DNA of 64,000 bases from Mesorhizobium loti (GTDB lineage Bacteria > Pseudomonadota > Alphaproteobacteria > Rhizobiales > Rhizobiaceae): contig NZ_QGGH01000012.1 of the NCBI RefSeq assembly GCF_003148495.1, positions 100,153-164,152 of the forward strand, in the 5' to 3' direction. Each line of letters starts with the position of its first letter. The first letter of the stretch is position 1. Shown piece by piece: positions 35,730 through 44,377 of the stretch. The position numbers were made by a program, and so were the translations under genes. The notes under the pieces were generated by a model that ran no database searches, was not told the DNA's origin, and saw nothing but the letters and a program-made list of their open reading frames with translations.

Positions 35730-36722
35730 ATGATTCTGCGCCCGAAACGGTCCCGACCGCACATTGTCGAACCTGCCCATGCCGAGCCGTTCGCACTCGC
35801 GACGCCGGTGCCGTCCTGGCTGCGCCGTGCCGCGCGGCAGCCGCAGACGCTGGAGGATGCCGCGATTATGGCCGGCGCCGCTATCGGCGCGCTCGATGCA
35901 GTCGTGCGCCGGCAAGAACGATGGGCTGGCGCGTGGCGGCAGCGGCTAGCGCTTGCGGCCGGCGCGGTCACGGCAAGACAAGCGGGCCGCGTCGAGGATG
36001 AAGTGCCGTTGCGCGATGCTGTGCTCCTGACCCGCCCTGGCGATGACGTCGGCCCCGCCGGCCGGATGTTTTTGGCCTGGCGTCGGTTGGCCACGCGGCC
36101 TCCGGAGCAACTGCTGACCGAGCAAGGCATCGCCGAGGTTCTGGACGATCTGGGTCTCGCACGAGGGACGGTATCCGATCTTTCGGATGACCTTCGGCAA
36201 CTCGCCGGCGCCGAAGGCGTGGTCGCAATCCTGGGTGGGGCGCTCGCCAGCGCGGAACGGCATGGTGTTGGGCGCGCGGGAGCATGGTTCGCGGATGCGC
36301 TGCTGGCGCAACGGCTTGGCTGGGGCCATGCGGTGCCGCTGTTGGGCACGGAGGCCGAGCCGGGGGCGAAGCTCGCGCGCGCACGACGCCCGGGAACAAG
36401 TTTGGCGACTGGCGTGGAGCGCCAACCCGACCTGACCAAAGGACTGGTTTCCGCGCACGCGCGCGCCGCGCTGCGCGCCATCGATCTTTCCGCCGAGCTC
36501 GGACGCCGCGCGGATCGGCTGCTCGCGGTGGCGCCGAAGTTGCGCGCCCGGGCGTCGGATCTCGTCGTCGAAAAACTGCTGTCCGGCGACGCAATTGTCG
36601 CTTCGGAGAAGATCGCCGGCATGAGCGATCGCGGCCTGCGCCGCCTTTTCGACCGTCTCGTCGATCTCGGCGCGGTGCGCGAGCTGTCCGGCCGCACCAC
36701 GTTCCGCATTTACGGGCTGTAG
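35730..36722 (+). CDS. DUF1403-family protein, copy 2
   Basis: 330 residues, clearly paralogous to the protein at 25936-26952 along its length (VVRRQERWAGAWRQRLALA, LLTRPGDDVGPAGRMFLAWRRLA, IAGMSDRGLRRLFDRLVDLG). ATG at 35730 is chosen because MILRPK and the preceding TTCATCCTG are shared by both copies; the frame is open back to repC. It leads the second DUF1403-ScpB unit, which lies directly behind repC and may be part of the replicon maintenance functions. Molecular role unknown. Confidence 0.83.
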   Translation: MILRPKRSRPHIVEPAHAEPFALATPVPSWLRRAARQPQTLEDAAIMAGAAIGALDAVVRRQERWAGAWRQRLALAAGAVTARQAGRVEDEVPLRDAVLLTRPGDDVGPAGRMFLAWRRLATRPPEQLLTEQGIAEVLDDLGLARGTVSDLSDDLRQLAGAEGVVAILGGALASAERHGVGRAGAWFADALLAQRLGWGHAVPLLGTEAEPGAKLARARRPGTSLATGVERQPDLTKGLVSAHARAALRAIDLSAELGRRADRLLAVAPKLRARASDLVVEKLLSGDAIVASEKIAGMSDRGLRRLFDRLVDLGAVRELSGRTTFRIYGL

Positions 36723-36725
36723 CGG

Positions 36726-37421
36726 GTGGTGGAGGGCTCTCGCACAAGACGAGGCAAAGGCCGGTCAGATGATCATCTGTTGGACCGCGAGCTCGATCAC
36801 CTGCCGCCGGAGGTGCGCTGGCGGGAATGGATGAACCGCGTCGAAGCAACCATCTTCGCGGCGAGCGAGCCGGTCACACGTAGTGTGCTCGCGCGTGTGG
36901 TTGGCGCCAGTTGCAACCTCGACCTCCTCATCGACGCCATCCGCGAGGAGCTTCGTGGCCGCCCCTATGACCTGGTCGCGGTCGCCGGCGGCTGGAAACA
37001 CCTGACACGGCCAGCCTATGCCGACGCCATCCGCGCCGCCGTCGGTGTCAGCGGGCGCGCGACCGACCTCACGCAGTCCGAGGTGTTGGTGCTGATGTGT
37101 GTGGCATATTTCCAGCCGATGACGCGCGCCGAGCTGTCGTCGTTCTTCGGCCGGGAAATCAGCCGCGACCTGATCGGCAATCTACGCGCGGCTGGTCTGA
37201 TCGCGTCCGGTCCGCGCAGCCCGACACTTGGCGCGCCCTACACCTATGTCACCACGAAAGCGTTCCTGCTGCACTTCGGGTTTGACACGCTTCGCGATCT
37301 TCCCGACACCGAGGCTCTCGAGGATGCCGGGCTGCTCAACAAGGAAAAGCTGCTGGCGGGCCTGTCCGGCGCGACAGGGCTGTACGGCGAGATCGAGGCA
37401 GAGGAGCAAGACCAGCCATGA
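36726..37421 (+). CDS. scpB: ScpB-like chromosome segregation protein, copy 2
   Basis: 231 residues with the same double winged-helix core as copy 1 (EATIFAASEPVTRSVLARVVG, LTQSEVLVLMCVAYFQPMTRAELSSFFGREISRDLIGNL). It starts with GTG three bases after the DUF1403 stop; the following GTG is also possible. Its stop overlaps the next gene (ATGA, 37418-37421). No SMC or ScpA is nearby, so its partners are probably the adjacent DUF1403 and SWIM proteins or the host SMC. Confidence 0.9.
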   Translation: MVEGSRTRRGKGRSDDHLLDRELDHLPPEVRWREWMNRVEATIFAASEPVTRSVLARVVGASCNLDLLIDAIREELRGRPYDLVAVAGGWKHLTRPAYADAIRAAVGVSGRATDLTQSEVLVLMCVAYFQPMTRAELSSFFGREISRDLIGNLRAAGLIASGPRSPTLGAPYTYVTTKAFLLHFGFDTLRDLPDTEALEDAGLLNKEKLLAGLSGATGLYGEIEAEEQDQP

Positions 37422-39217
37422 AGGATCCTGCGTTTGGCGAAGACGCCGTGCGCGCTCTGGCCACCGCCGAATCCTTCGCGCGCGGTCGGGACTATGTCAG
37501 CGGCGGGGCCGTTTCCCGGCTGGTGCGCCGCGGCGACCGGCTGACCGCTCACGTCGAAGGCAGCGACTTCGCGCCCTACGAGGTGACGGTCGATCTGCAC
37601 CAGGGTGGAGTCGCGGCGACGCGCTGCTCCTGCCCCTACGACTGGGGCGGCGCCTGCAAGCACGTCGTGGCCGTGCTCCTCAAATATCTCGACACGCCAG
37701 ACTCGGTGGTGGAGCGACCACCCCTTGACGGGGTTCTCCGGGAGCTTGATCGGGAGGCGCTGGCGGCGCTGCTCACCAGACGGGCCGAGGAGGATCCGGC
37801 ATTCGAGCTGTGGATCGAGGCCGAGCTTGCCGCCGGCGCGCCGGACCCGCTTTCGGCCGGCCCCCGGCGAACCGCCGTCGACCCGGAGCCGATCAAACGG
37901 CAGGCCGAGGCGCTGCTGTCGGGACGCACTTCGCGCCGAGATCGCTGGAGCGACAATGGTGCCGCCGTCGACGAGGACGCTTTCACGGCACTGATCGACA
38001 AGGCAAAGCCCTTTCTCGAAGCCGGGGACGGACGCAATGCGTTGAGGATTCTCGAGCCGGTGACGGAGGCGCTCGTGCCGGCATGGCTCGAACAGGCCGA
38101 CTGGGACGAGACCCTGCACGAGTTCTTTCCCGTGCTCGGCCAGATGATCGCGGAAGCGGTGCTGTTGGGCGGCCTTCTCCCGGAGGAACGGGACGACCTG
38201 ATGGTCCGGCTCGACGTCTGGCAGGGCATGCTCGATGAATACGGCCTCGACGACCATCTACAGGTCGCGATCGACGCGCTCGAACAAGGCTGGGACGAGA
38301 TCGGCCTCGACGATATTCTTGCGGGAAAGGGTCGCTCCTGGCCGCTTTCGGGCCACGGCGACTGGACCACGGCGCGGCTGACGCAAGCGCGGCTTCGAGT
38401 TCTCGAGATCGGCGGGCGGACGGACGAATTCCTCAACCTCGCCAGGGCCGCGGGATGCCATGGCGACCACGCCGCCATGCTGGTCCGGCGCGGGTGCAGC
38501 ACAGATGCGATTGCCTATGCGCGCAAAAGGTTCCGCTCCGCCGAAGAGGCCCTCCAGCTTTCGCGCCTCCTGAAAGAGACGGGTCAGATCGATGCGGCGC
38601 TGGAACTTGCCGGGTGGGGACTGAGCTTGAAACCGGAAGGCGATCGTCTATTCGGAGTGGTCGGCCTCGCCCGCTGGCTGCGCGACAGCGCCGCCGCGCT
38701 GGGCCGGGACACAGTTGCAGTGACGGCGGCGGGCAGCGCCTTCGAACACAGCCTGTCGCTCGGAGATTTTCGAGCGACCGAGATGCTTGCGGGACCAGGA
38801 TGGGCCGAACTGCGGCCCCACCTCCTGGCTTGCCTGGCGGCACCGACGTACGCCCACGACCGGACCGAGATTTTCCTCGGCGAAGGCATGATCGATGAGG
38901 CGGTGCGATCCGTCGACGTCGAGAACACCTTGCGCAATCCAGCGAACGACGTGCTGCTGCGGCTCGTCGAAGCGGCGCACGCCAGCCATCCCGACTGGGT
39001 CATCGATGTCGCCGAGCGCATCGCCGCCAACGTCATGGACGCCGGGCAGTCAGGCTTTTATGAACTGGCGGCGCAATGGCTGGAGAAGGCGGCGCTCGCC
39101 CATGACGCCGCTGGCCGGTTCGAGGACTGGATCACAAGGATCGATGCGCTGATCGAAAAGCATCGCCGCAAGCACAAGCTGCGGCCTCTGCTCGAGGCGC
39201 TGCGGCCGCGCGCATAG
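37418..39217 (+). CDS. SWIM zinc-finger protein
   Basis: 599 residues. The SWIM motif CSCPYDWGGACKH (about residues 70-82, pattern CxC-x(n)-CxH) follows a beta-rich segment (DFAPYEVTVDLHQGGVAATR). The remaining 500 residues are helical and resemble a tetratricopeptide-like repeat solenoid (WLEQADWDETLHEFFPVLGQ, ALQLSRLLKETGQIDAALELAGWGL). SWIM domains bind DNA or proteins and occur in SWI2/SNF2 and recombination proteins. Four-base overlap with scpB shows that it belongs to the same operon. The first DUF1403-ScpB unit lacks this gene. Confidence 0.85.
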   Translation: MKDPAFGEDAVRALATAESFARGRDYVSGGAVSRLVRRGDRLTAHVEGSDFAPYEVTVDLHQGGVAATRCSCPYDWGGACKHVVAVLLKYLDTPDSVVERPPLDGVLRELDREALAALLTRRAEEDPAFELWIEAELAAGAPDPLSAGPRRTAVDPEPIKRQAEALLSGRTSRRDRWSDNGAAVDEDAFTALIDKAKPFLEAGDGRNALRILEPVTEALVPAWLEQADWDETLHEFFPVLGQMIAEAVLLGGLLPEERDDLMVRLDVWQGMLDEYGLDDHLQVAIDALEQGWDEIGLDDILAGKGRSWPLSGHGDWTTARLTQARLRVLEIGGRTDEFLNLARAAGCHGDHAAMLVRRGCSTDAIAYARKRFRSAEEALQLSRLLKETGQIDAALELAGWGLSLKPEGDRLFGVVGLARWLRDSAAALGRDTVAVTAAGSAFEHSLSLGDFRATEMLAGPGWAELRPHLLACLAAPTYAHDRTEIFLGEGMIDEAVRSVDVENTLRNPANDVLLRLVEAAHASHPDWVIDVAERIAANVMDAGQSGFYELAAQWLEKAALAHDAAGRFEDWITRIDALIEKHRRKHKLRPLLEALRPRA

Positions 39218-39301
39218 GCGCTTCGATGCAGCTGCGTTGTTCGCGACGAGGGACCAGATCGCGATCGCTTCGGGATCGACCGGTCGCAACCGCCCCCATC
39301 C

Positions 39302-39480
39302 CTATTCCAGACGGTATCCAAGCGCCCGATATCCGGCCCGCCGCTTCGCGGCCATGCGCGCGAGCACCGGCACCGTCGCGTCGACATAGTCGTAGACAAG
39401 GATTTCGGACTTGTCCCGGTGTTCGCGATGGAGCCGTCCGACATACGGGGCGAGCGTCCCCTTCCACGCGATCGGCGCGT
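39302..39480 (-). pseudogene. C-terminal fragment of a DEAD/DEAH-type helicase
   Basis: The minus-strand frame reads APIAWKGTLAPYVGRLHREH, then ILVYDYVDATVPVLARMAAK, then AGYRALGYRLE and a stop. This is the conserved end of large helicase/restriction-subunit-like proteins that have a YDYVD..VPVLARM..RR..GY motif. Upstream of it the homology stops, so only about 60 codons remain. Confidence 0.6.
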
Positions 39481-39521
39481 GCTGGCCGCCCCCAAATTGC
39501 CCCGATCGCCTGTTTCCGCCA

Positions 39522-40208
39522 TCAGAACCTGACGCCTACGATCTTTACGCCGATACGATCGGCGAGTTCGAGCAATGCGGAATAGACGTCAGAGTTCCCG
39601 GTCAAATCGAGCGACGCGCCGGAATGCACCAACATGTTTGCCGGAATTCGATCGCCAAACAGCATCACGGCCAGAGCCCGATCGTCCTGTCGAGAAACCC
39701 AGCAAAGTCCCTGAATATCTGGGCATTGTGTGTGAATGGCTTCAGCCCAGGGGCGTGTTGCTGAATAGCCGTCCTTCTCGGTGTCGATGATCTGGCTGCG
39801 CTTGATGCCGAGTTTCCTTAGCGCAGTGACGCTCAGGTCAGCCAGGACGAAATCGCCCTGAGGCGTCACCTTCGAATAGACTTGATCGGCCAGTTTCACC
39901 TTGTCGTAGGTCTTCAGGCCAGGCGCGAATGGCACATCGTGGAAAACCGTTTCCATCGCGGCACAGTCAAAGGTCGTTCCGCCGTACAGAGTCGGGATAC
40001 TGGCCCCATTTGCGTTTTTGATCGGGCTGAACCGGGCATTGCCTTTCAGGCCTGGATTGAATTCCGCGCCGGCATAGAGGTTCAGATGAATACGATGGAT
40101 AACTTGGCCCACCGGCCATATCGTTCGGGTGATGATATCCTGCAAATTGTTCGATGGAACGGGAACTGGACTTGTCCGGGATCCCCGTCCAATCTTTGGT
40201 TTAGCCAT
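39522..40208 (-). CDS. RES-domain NAD+-degrading toxin, second pair
   Basis: 228 residues. RES signatures are visible: an Arg in VIHRIHLNLYAGAEFNPGLKGNARFSPI, Glu in FDCAAMETVFHDVP and the Ser/Asn region after GLCWVSRQDD. It belongs to the longer RES class. Its start overlaps the antitoxin end by eight bases. Expected to deplete NAD+ when the antitoxin is lost. Confidence 0.85.
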   Translation of the reverse strand: MAKPKIGRGSRTSPVPVPSNNLQDIITRTIWPVGQVIHRIHLNLYAGAEFNPGLKGNARFSPIKNANGASIPTLYGGTTFDCAAMETVFHDVPFAPGLKTYDKVKLADQVYSKVTPQGDFVLADLSVTALRKLGIKRSQIIDTEKDGYSATRPWAEAIHTQCPDIQGLCWVSRQDDRALAVMLFGDRIPANMLVHSGASLDLTGNSDVYSALLELADRIGVKIVGVRF

Positions 40209-40881
40209 GGAGTGCGCCTACCAACTCGTCCTCGGCGGCCGCAAGAACGCGCTCGGGTTGCGCTATGAGCATATCTTGCGGACGCTTACCCCCAAGGGAG
40301 CTGTTGACCGATGCAAACCAATAGGCGAGCCCCCAATCATCCTTTTTCCCGGAAAATACGCTCAGGACCTTGGCGAGCACCTTGATGGGCCGATATCCGG
40401 AGGCGGAATCCAGAGCATAGCCGGGAAAATAGTCTACACCCCGATGCCGAACCGCAAAGATCTGGCCTTCTTTCTTCCACTTGTTTGGCTGCGCACTTGG
40501 ATTGCTGGTGCTGAACCCAGCCATATTGGCGATCTGGGAAGCCGCCAGCCAATCACCGCTTTCCAGCACTGCCTTTCTTGCCTCGGCCGTCATCCGCGCC
40601 TCCACAAGCATATGCTGCGGGGGCGGCACTTGCGGGACTAGGGCCTCGATTATTGAACAAATGGCTTCGCGTTGGCGGGTCATCAGGATGGTACGGACCA
40701 GAGGGGCGATGCTGACGACCGTGTCCGCGAGGGCACGAACGGCAGGTTCACTCCCGTGCTCGAACGTTAGTGCTATGACCTGTTCCGCAGTCAGTCGATC
40801 AAGTTGGTCACCAACCTGCTTCGGCGTTCCGATGAACGCGCCAAATCCCGAAAGTTCCAGGGTGTCATTGGTACGTGCCAT
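40201..40881 (-). CDS. RES-associated antitoxin
   Basis: 226 residues. It carries a helix-turn-helix-like central part (GDWLAASQIANMAGFSTSNPSAQPNKWKKEGQIFAV) and a C-terminal ParS/MbcA-like toxin-binding segment (FASVNSSLGGKRPQDMLIAQPERVLAAAEDE). ATG at 40881 follows an AT-rich promoter with an inverted repeat. It is longer than the antitoxin of the first RES pair and not closely related to it, so the two pairs should not cross-neutralise. Confidence 0.78.
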   Translation of the reverse strand: MARTNDTLELSGFGAFIGTPKQVGDQLDRLTAEQVIALTFEHGSEPAVRALADTVVSIAPLVRTILMTRQREAICSIIEALVPQVPPPQHMLVEARMTAEARKAVLESGDWLAASQIANMAGFSTSNPSAQPNKWKKEGQIFAVRHRGVDYFPGYALDSASGYRPIKVLAKVLSVFSGKKDDWGLAYWFASVNSSLGGKRPQDMLIAQPERVLAAAEDELVGALHG

Positions 40882-40911
40882 GATATCCCGCTCCGTCTGT
40901 GTGGTGAGGGT

Positions 40912-40935
40912 GGTTACATATATATAAAGATAACC
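40912..40935. promoter_or_regulatory. AT-rich promoter/operator of the second RES pair
   Basis: GGTTA (40912-40916) and TAACC (40931-40935) enclose an alternating AT tract (CATATATATAAAGA), 31 bases upstream of the antitoxin ATG. This fits an antitoxin autoregulatory operator covering the -10 region. Confidence 0.5.
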
Positions 40936-41155
40936 AATCTCATCAAGTGGTGCTGGACTCTTTTTAGCCGCAGGCGACCGTCGATTAGGTCGCCAGCCAT
41001 CAATTGTACGCTCCGGCAGCTTTCGCCTTGCCCCCCGTTCGCATGGCGCCCCGTGCCCAGTAAGGTCGCCTAAAAAAGCAGGATATGCGCCCACATGTCC
41101 ATTTGACACAAACGCATCGTACGATGGAGATTACCTGACAGGAGCGCAGCTCTCC

Positions 41156-41770
41156 ATGCCAGTCGAGACGATGATGAGCAAATATAAAGATCACCGCCAG
41201 CCACGGCGTCGCTATGACGATGACCCGGTTTCCTTTTCGGAGCGGACTCCCGAGCCCAGCTACTTTCAGCACTCGCCAGCCGTAACTCCAGGCGCTGTCG
41301 ACGCCGAGGTGATCTGGTTCAACGCCAGCAAGGGTTTTGGCTTCGTCAAGCTGTCCACCGGCACCGAGGCGTATCTTCACATCCGGGTGTTGGAAGCTGC
41401 CGGCAGCCGCGATGTTTCCGAGGGGACGCATCTCAAGGTCACAGCGCAAGAAGGTCCACGAGGTCGCCAGGTCGTCAAAGTCCTCGATATCGGCGAGCAG
41501 ATTCCGAAAACTTCGGCAGATGAGCGCTTGGCGGGAGAGTCCATTGCCGCCAGCAGTGCGCAGCTGGAGAGCGGAGGCACGGTCAAGTGGTTTAATCCCG
41601 AAAAGGGCTTCGGCTTCATTGCTCCCGAGAACGGTGAAAAGGACGTCTTCGTTCACGCTACCGCACTGACCCGCTCAGGGCTCAGCGTGCTGATGGAAGG
41701 GCAGAAAGTGTCTTTCCAATACGGGCAGGGCAAGAAGGGCCTGGAGGTTCGGAGCATTCGCCTCCTCTAG
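41156..41770 (+). CDS. Double cold-shock-domain protein
   Basis: 204 residues with two cold-shock domains. The first (VIWFNASKGFGFVKL...EAYLHI, about residues 50-115) is diverged in the second RNA-binding motif. The second (TVKWFNPEKGFGFIAPENG..DVFVHATAL, about 142-204) keeps both RNP motifs. Two-domain CSPs are common in Rhizobiales and act as RNA chaperones. A later ATG at 41174 is possible. TTGACA at 41103 could be its -35 element, with a weak -10. Confidence 0.88.
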   Translation: MPVETMMSKYKDHRQPRRRYDDDPVSFSERTPEPSYFQHSPAVTPGAVDAEVIWFNASKGFGFVKLSTGTEAYLHIRVLEAAGSRDVSEGTHLKVTAQEGPRGRQVVKVLDIGEQIPKTSADERLAGESIAASSAQLESGGTVKWFNPEKGFGFIAPENGEKDVFVHATALTRSGLSVLMEGQKVSFQYGQGKKGLEVRSIRLL

Positions 41771-41810
41771 GCGCCGATAGATCGGCCATGGCCGAAACTA
41801 CCTTCATACA

Positions 41811-41926
41811 AAAGAAAAGCCCGCTGCCGGGAGGAGGTGGCAGCGGGCTCGATTTTCGAATACGGCGCGGGAGGAGGTGCACCGCATTCAGTATCGGCAT
41901 CCATCTGGGAGGAGTAGATGGCCGAC
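41811..41926 (-). ncRNA. Anti-Shine-Dalgarno small RNA (cuckoo/alpha-r14-like)
   Basis: On the minus strand three consecutive hairpins each show a CUCCUCCC loop: stem CATCT/AGATG (41920-41902), stem GGUGC/GCGCC (41883-41864) and an 11-base-pair stem AGCCCGCTGCC/GGCAGCGGGCT (41849-41818) followed by TTTCTTT. The last is the Rho-independent terminator. Repeated CUCCUCCC loops that can pair with Shine-Dalgarno sequences are the mark of the Rhizobiales trans-acting sRNA family called alpha-r14 or cuckoo RNA. Predicted length is about 116 bases. It lies just behind the cold-shock gene on the other strand. Confidence 0.83.
41818..41849 (-). terminator. Rho-independent terminator of the small RNA
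   Basis: A perfect 11-base-pair stem with a 10-base loop holding CCTCCTCCC, followed on the minus strand by TTTCTTTTG. It could also end plus-strand transcripts of the cold-shock gene weakly. Confidence 0.8.
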
Positions 41927-41932
41927 AGCAAG

Positions 41933-41961
41933 ATGATACCGACGGGCCGCCGATATTGCAA
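41933..41961 (-). promoter_or_regulatory. Promoter of the small RNA
   Basis: Minus-strand TTGCAA (41961-41956), 17-base spacer, TATCAT (41938-41933). The predicted start, about 41926, lies just before the first hairpin. The 41962-42330 stretch beyond it shows no gene I can support. Confidence 0.6.
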
Positions 41962-42330
41962 TGCACAATTCCGTATCGCAAATGCGAAGGTGACGACAAG
42001 CCTGCCTGGCAACAAGCCCGATGGTTCCATCTGCCCCAGGGCGATAGGCCCTTCACAAGGCCAATTTGGCGTGCGGCCTCTCCGCGGTCGCCGCCGCATG
42101 AAGCGGGTTCCTTGCCAACCGATCCCGAAAACCCGCGTAAGCTCTAAATCTATAGACCGGTTCGGCCGAACCGAACCGCCCCAAACCGTTCGCCAGCATC
42201 GCGAAATATTATTTCCCGAAGCGGCAGGTTCGGATCGAGTTGGCTTCCCAATTCAACAGTCTGGCGTCATTGCGGGCGATCACGCCGCAATGACGCGTTC
42301 CGCATCAAGTCTGAGGTTTTCAGCCATTCC

Positions 42331-42667
42331 ATGGCCTTCCGCCTCTTTGTTCCCATTCTTGCTGGCGCGACGCCGCGCGAGCGCATCATTGCCTGCATCG
42401 GCGCGACGATCGGCATTGCGCTGACCGGCGTGATCGGCGGCCTAGCTCGGCAACGGCCCGCACGTGCCGCTGCTGGTGGCGCCGATGGGAGCCTCGGCGG
42501 TTCTCCTGTTCGCGGTGCCGGCCAGCCCGCTGGCGCAGCCATGGTCGATCATCGGCGGTAACACGATATCGGCGCTGGTCGGCGTGATCGTGACGCAGTT
42601 CGTGCATGAACCCGTCCTTGCCACCGGCATTGCCGTGGCGCTGGCTATCGCCGCCCATCTTCGGTAA
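42331..42667 (+). pseudogene. HPP-family membrane protein, frameshifted and truncated
   Basis: The first frame reads RLFVPILAGATPRERIIACIGATIGIALTG; after a shift near 42450 the next reads PLLVAPMGASAVLLFAVPASPLAQPWSIIGG and VHEPVLATGIAVALAIAAHLR. These are the N-terminal and middle transmembrane segments of HPP proteins (integral membrane proteins implicated in nitrite transport). The C-terminal half with the HPP motif is missing. Confidence 0.85.
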
Positions 42668-42765
42668 ATTCGATGCCGCCAATGGCCGAACCCCACGCTA
42701 ATCTTGATGCGCGTCGGCGACTAAGGCGTCTGCAATGGGTCGATGTTGAACCCTGGAAGCGAGGC

Positions 42766-42987
42766 TCAGGCCGCCGGCTTCTCGAAGATCATGGACAAAC
42801 CACGCGTCGAGGCCATTTCAACAATCAATTCTTCGATCGCCTGATCGGAAAGTCGCGTTTGTGTTACGTCCCGGATATGTTTGACAAGACCGTGGATCGC
42901 TACAGTCACGGTGTGCGCGGCGTCATCGAGAAGACGACTGATTTCAATCACAACGTCGGCATCTATGTCGCGTGGCAAATCTCGCAT
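42766..42987 (-). CDS. Small hypothetical protein
   Basis: 73 residues from an ATG at 42987 with GGGAGAGGA six bases upstream. The sequence (DIDADVVIEISRLLDDAAHTVTVAIHG, ending MIFEKPAA) is amphipathic and soluble, and reads like a real protein rather than a shadow frame. No family recognised. Its surroundings are mostly debris. Confidence 0.4.
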   Translation of the reverse strand: MRDLPRDIDADVVIEISRLLDDAAHTVTVAIHGLVKHIRDVTQTRLSDQAIEELIVEMASTRGLSMIFEKPAA

Positions 42988-43412
42988 ACATCCTCTCCCA
43001 CCTACAGGAATATTGCCGCCTTCCTGTCCATTGTCGAGTCGAGCAGACGAAACGTCGGGCTGCTCGATGGGCTGAGCTCCTCCCAAGCAGACCGGGCTTT
43101 CTCAACTGACCGGTCGCGCTCGCCGGCACTGCGTTTGGATTTTGGCTGGTGAAGGCTTGAAACTCGTGGTTTCCGAGCCGGTGCGGTCGAGAGAGAAGAG
43201 CAAGAGATCAGACGAGAAACAAGATGAAAGCAGACGAAAAAGCCCCGCGCTATGAACCGTCCCACACTGCGATGGCTGCCCAAACTGGAAGCAGTGTTAG
43301 GGGTCTCGCCATGGAGTTTGGTCCCTATTGAAGTAAAGTCTGCTCTGGACAACAATCGGGCAATGCAACTCAAAGGAAGTGCTGGAAGGTTTCCGTCATC
43401 GGCATGAATAGC
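42988..43412. repeat. Gene-free stretch with a 19-base direct repeat at 43328
   Basis: No gene is supported here. TTGAAGTAAAGTCTGCTCT at 43328-43346 recurs as TTGAAGTAAAGTTTTGCTCT at 44378-44397. The two copies flank the broken serine recombinase and the hypothetical gene at 43732, and could be relics of the ends of a small mobile unit. Confidence 0.4.
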
Positions 43413-43735
43413 ATGGCCTTCGATCTGTCATCGCCACATGGTCGGATGCTGGCGACGTTCCGCGCCGGCATCGCGGAATTCGAACGCGACCTGATTAGCG
43501 AACGGGTCAAATCCGGGGTAGCCGCAGCAAAAGAACGTGGGAGAAAGCTCGGTCGCAGGTGAGCGCCGAAAATCACATCGGGTTGGCGACAAAATTCATC
43601 AAGTTGTACGCCGAAGGCTGTAGCTGTAGCTACCGCTGGATCGCTCGCGATCTCGGTTTGAGCAAGAACACCGTTGCTGACATCGTCAAACGCAGCAGAC
43701 TTTCCTTGGCTCCGAAGATGGAGATCACGCCATGA
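43413..43735 (+). pseudogene. Serine recombinase (resolvase/invertase) fragment
   Basis: The first frame reads MLATFRAGIAEFERDLISER to GRKLGRR, the end of the catalytic domain and the E helix of resolvases. After a stop at 43560-43562 another frame gives SYRWIARDLGLSKNTVADIVKR, the C-terminal helix-turn-helix. The N-terminal part with the catalytic Ser is missing. Confidence 0.85.
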
Positions 43736-44289
43736 CCATGCGATCAGGACGCCCCCCATCCGATCCATATCGCAAGGCCCGCTTCAGGGAAATTGCACGG
43801 GAGATCGTCGCGAAAGACCGTTACAACCGGAAATACGGGCTCTCCGTCGATACCGCGGGCACCATCGCCAATGCGCTTGAGAGAGCATACCGGGAGGGAA
43901 CCCGTGATGGGGAGCGCGGACCCGCTCCCGTGGCCGAGCAACCGGACAGCGGACCAATAGAATGGGCGCTGATACCGCCACGACCAAGGGACGCTTTCTG
44001 GACCATCTGCCTGTTCACGCTGTCGCGTGGGGACAGGCCCGCCTCGAGCGGACGCCTTGTCCCCGCTATCACGGAGCGTGGAACGCCGGGTTGGATGCTC
44101 GACTTGCAGGAGCGGACCTATGAGCAACTGTTTGGTGACAGAACGATCGCACCACTCGTGCGCCTCGGCCTGATCGCGGAAGCTTCAGATGATCCTGCCC
44201 ACCGGGTCGTCTCAAAACGGGGTGAGGAAACTTGGGGCCTGTTCGTCCAGCGGGGCGGTCAATACCCGGACGACCTGACCCATCTTTAG
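43732..44289 (+). CDS. Hypothetical protein coupled to the recombinase tail
   Basis: 185 residues from an ATG that overlaps the stop of the recombinase tail (ATGA). The N-terminus is basic (RSGRPPSDPYRKARFREIAREIVAKDRYNRKYG), the rest acidic and soluble. Family not recognised. The coupling and the nearby repeats suggest that it travelled with the resolvase gene. Confidence 0.6.
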   Translation: MTMRSGRPPSDPYRKARFREIAREIVAKDRYNRKYGLSVDTAGTIANALERAYREGTRDGERGPAPVAEQPDSGPIEWALIPPRPRDAFWTICLFTLSRGDRPASSGRLVPAITERGTPGWMLDLQERTYEQLFGDRTIAPLVRLGLIAEASDDPAHRVVSKRGEETWGLFVQRGGQYPDDLTHL

Positions 44290-44377
44290 CCGCAAGCGAA
44301 AACCTCTCGTTCAACGCAGACCGCGCGTGTGATTTCGCCCTCAGCCGGAACCGACCCCGACATCGCTGCTCCCGTCG

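Noticed and set aside
41828..41915. Three GGGAGGAG motifs as ribosome sites of small plus-strand genes
   Set aside because: The frames after them have no family similarity, and all three motifs fall in hairpin loops of a well-formed minus-strand RNA with promoter and terminator.
42673..43152. Plus-strand 159-codon frame opposite the small hypothetical gene
   Set aside because: No ribosome site and no motif; the minus-strand frame has a better start signal and composition.
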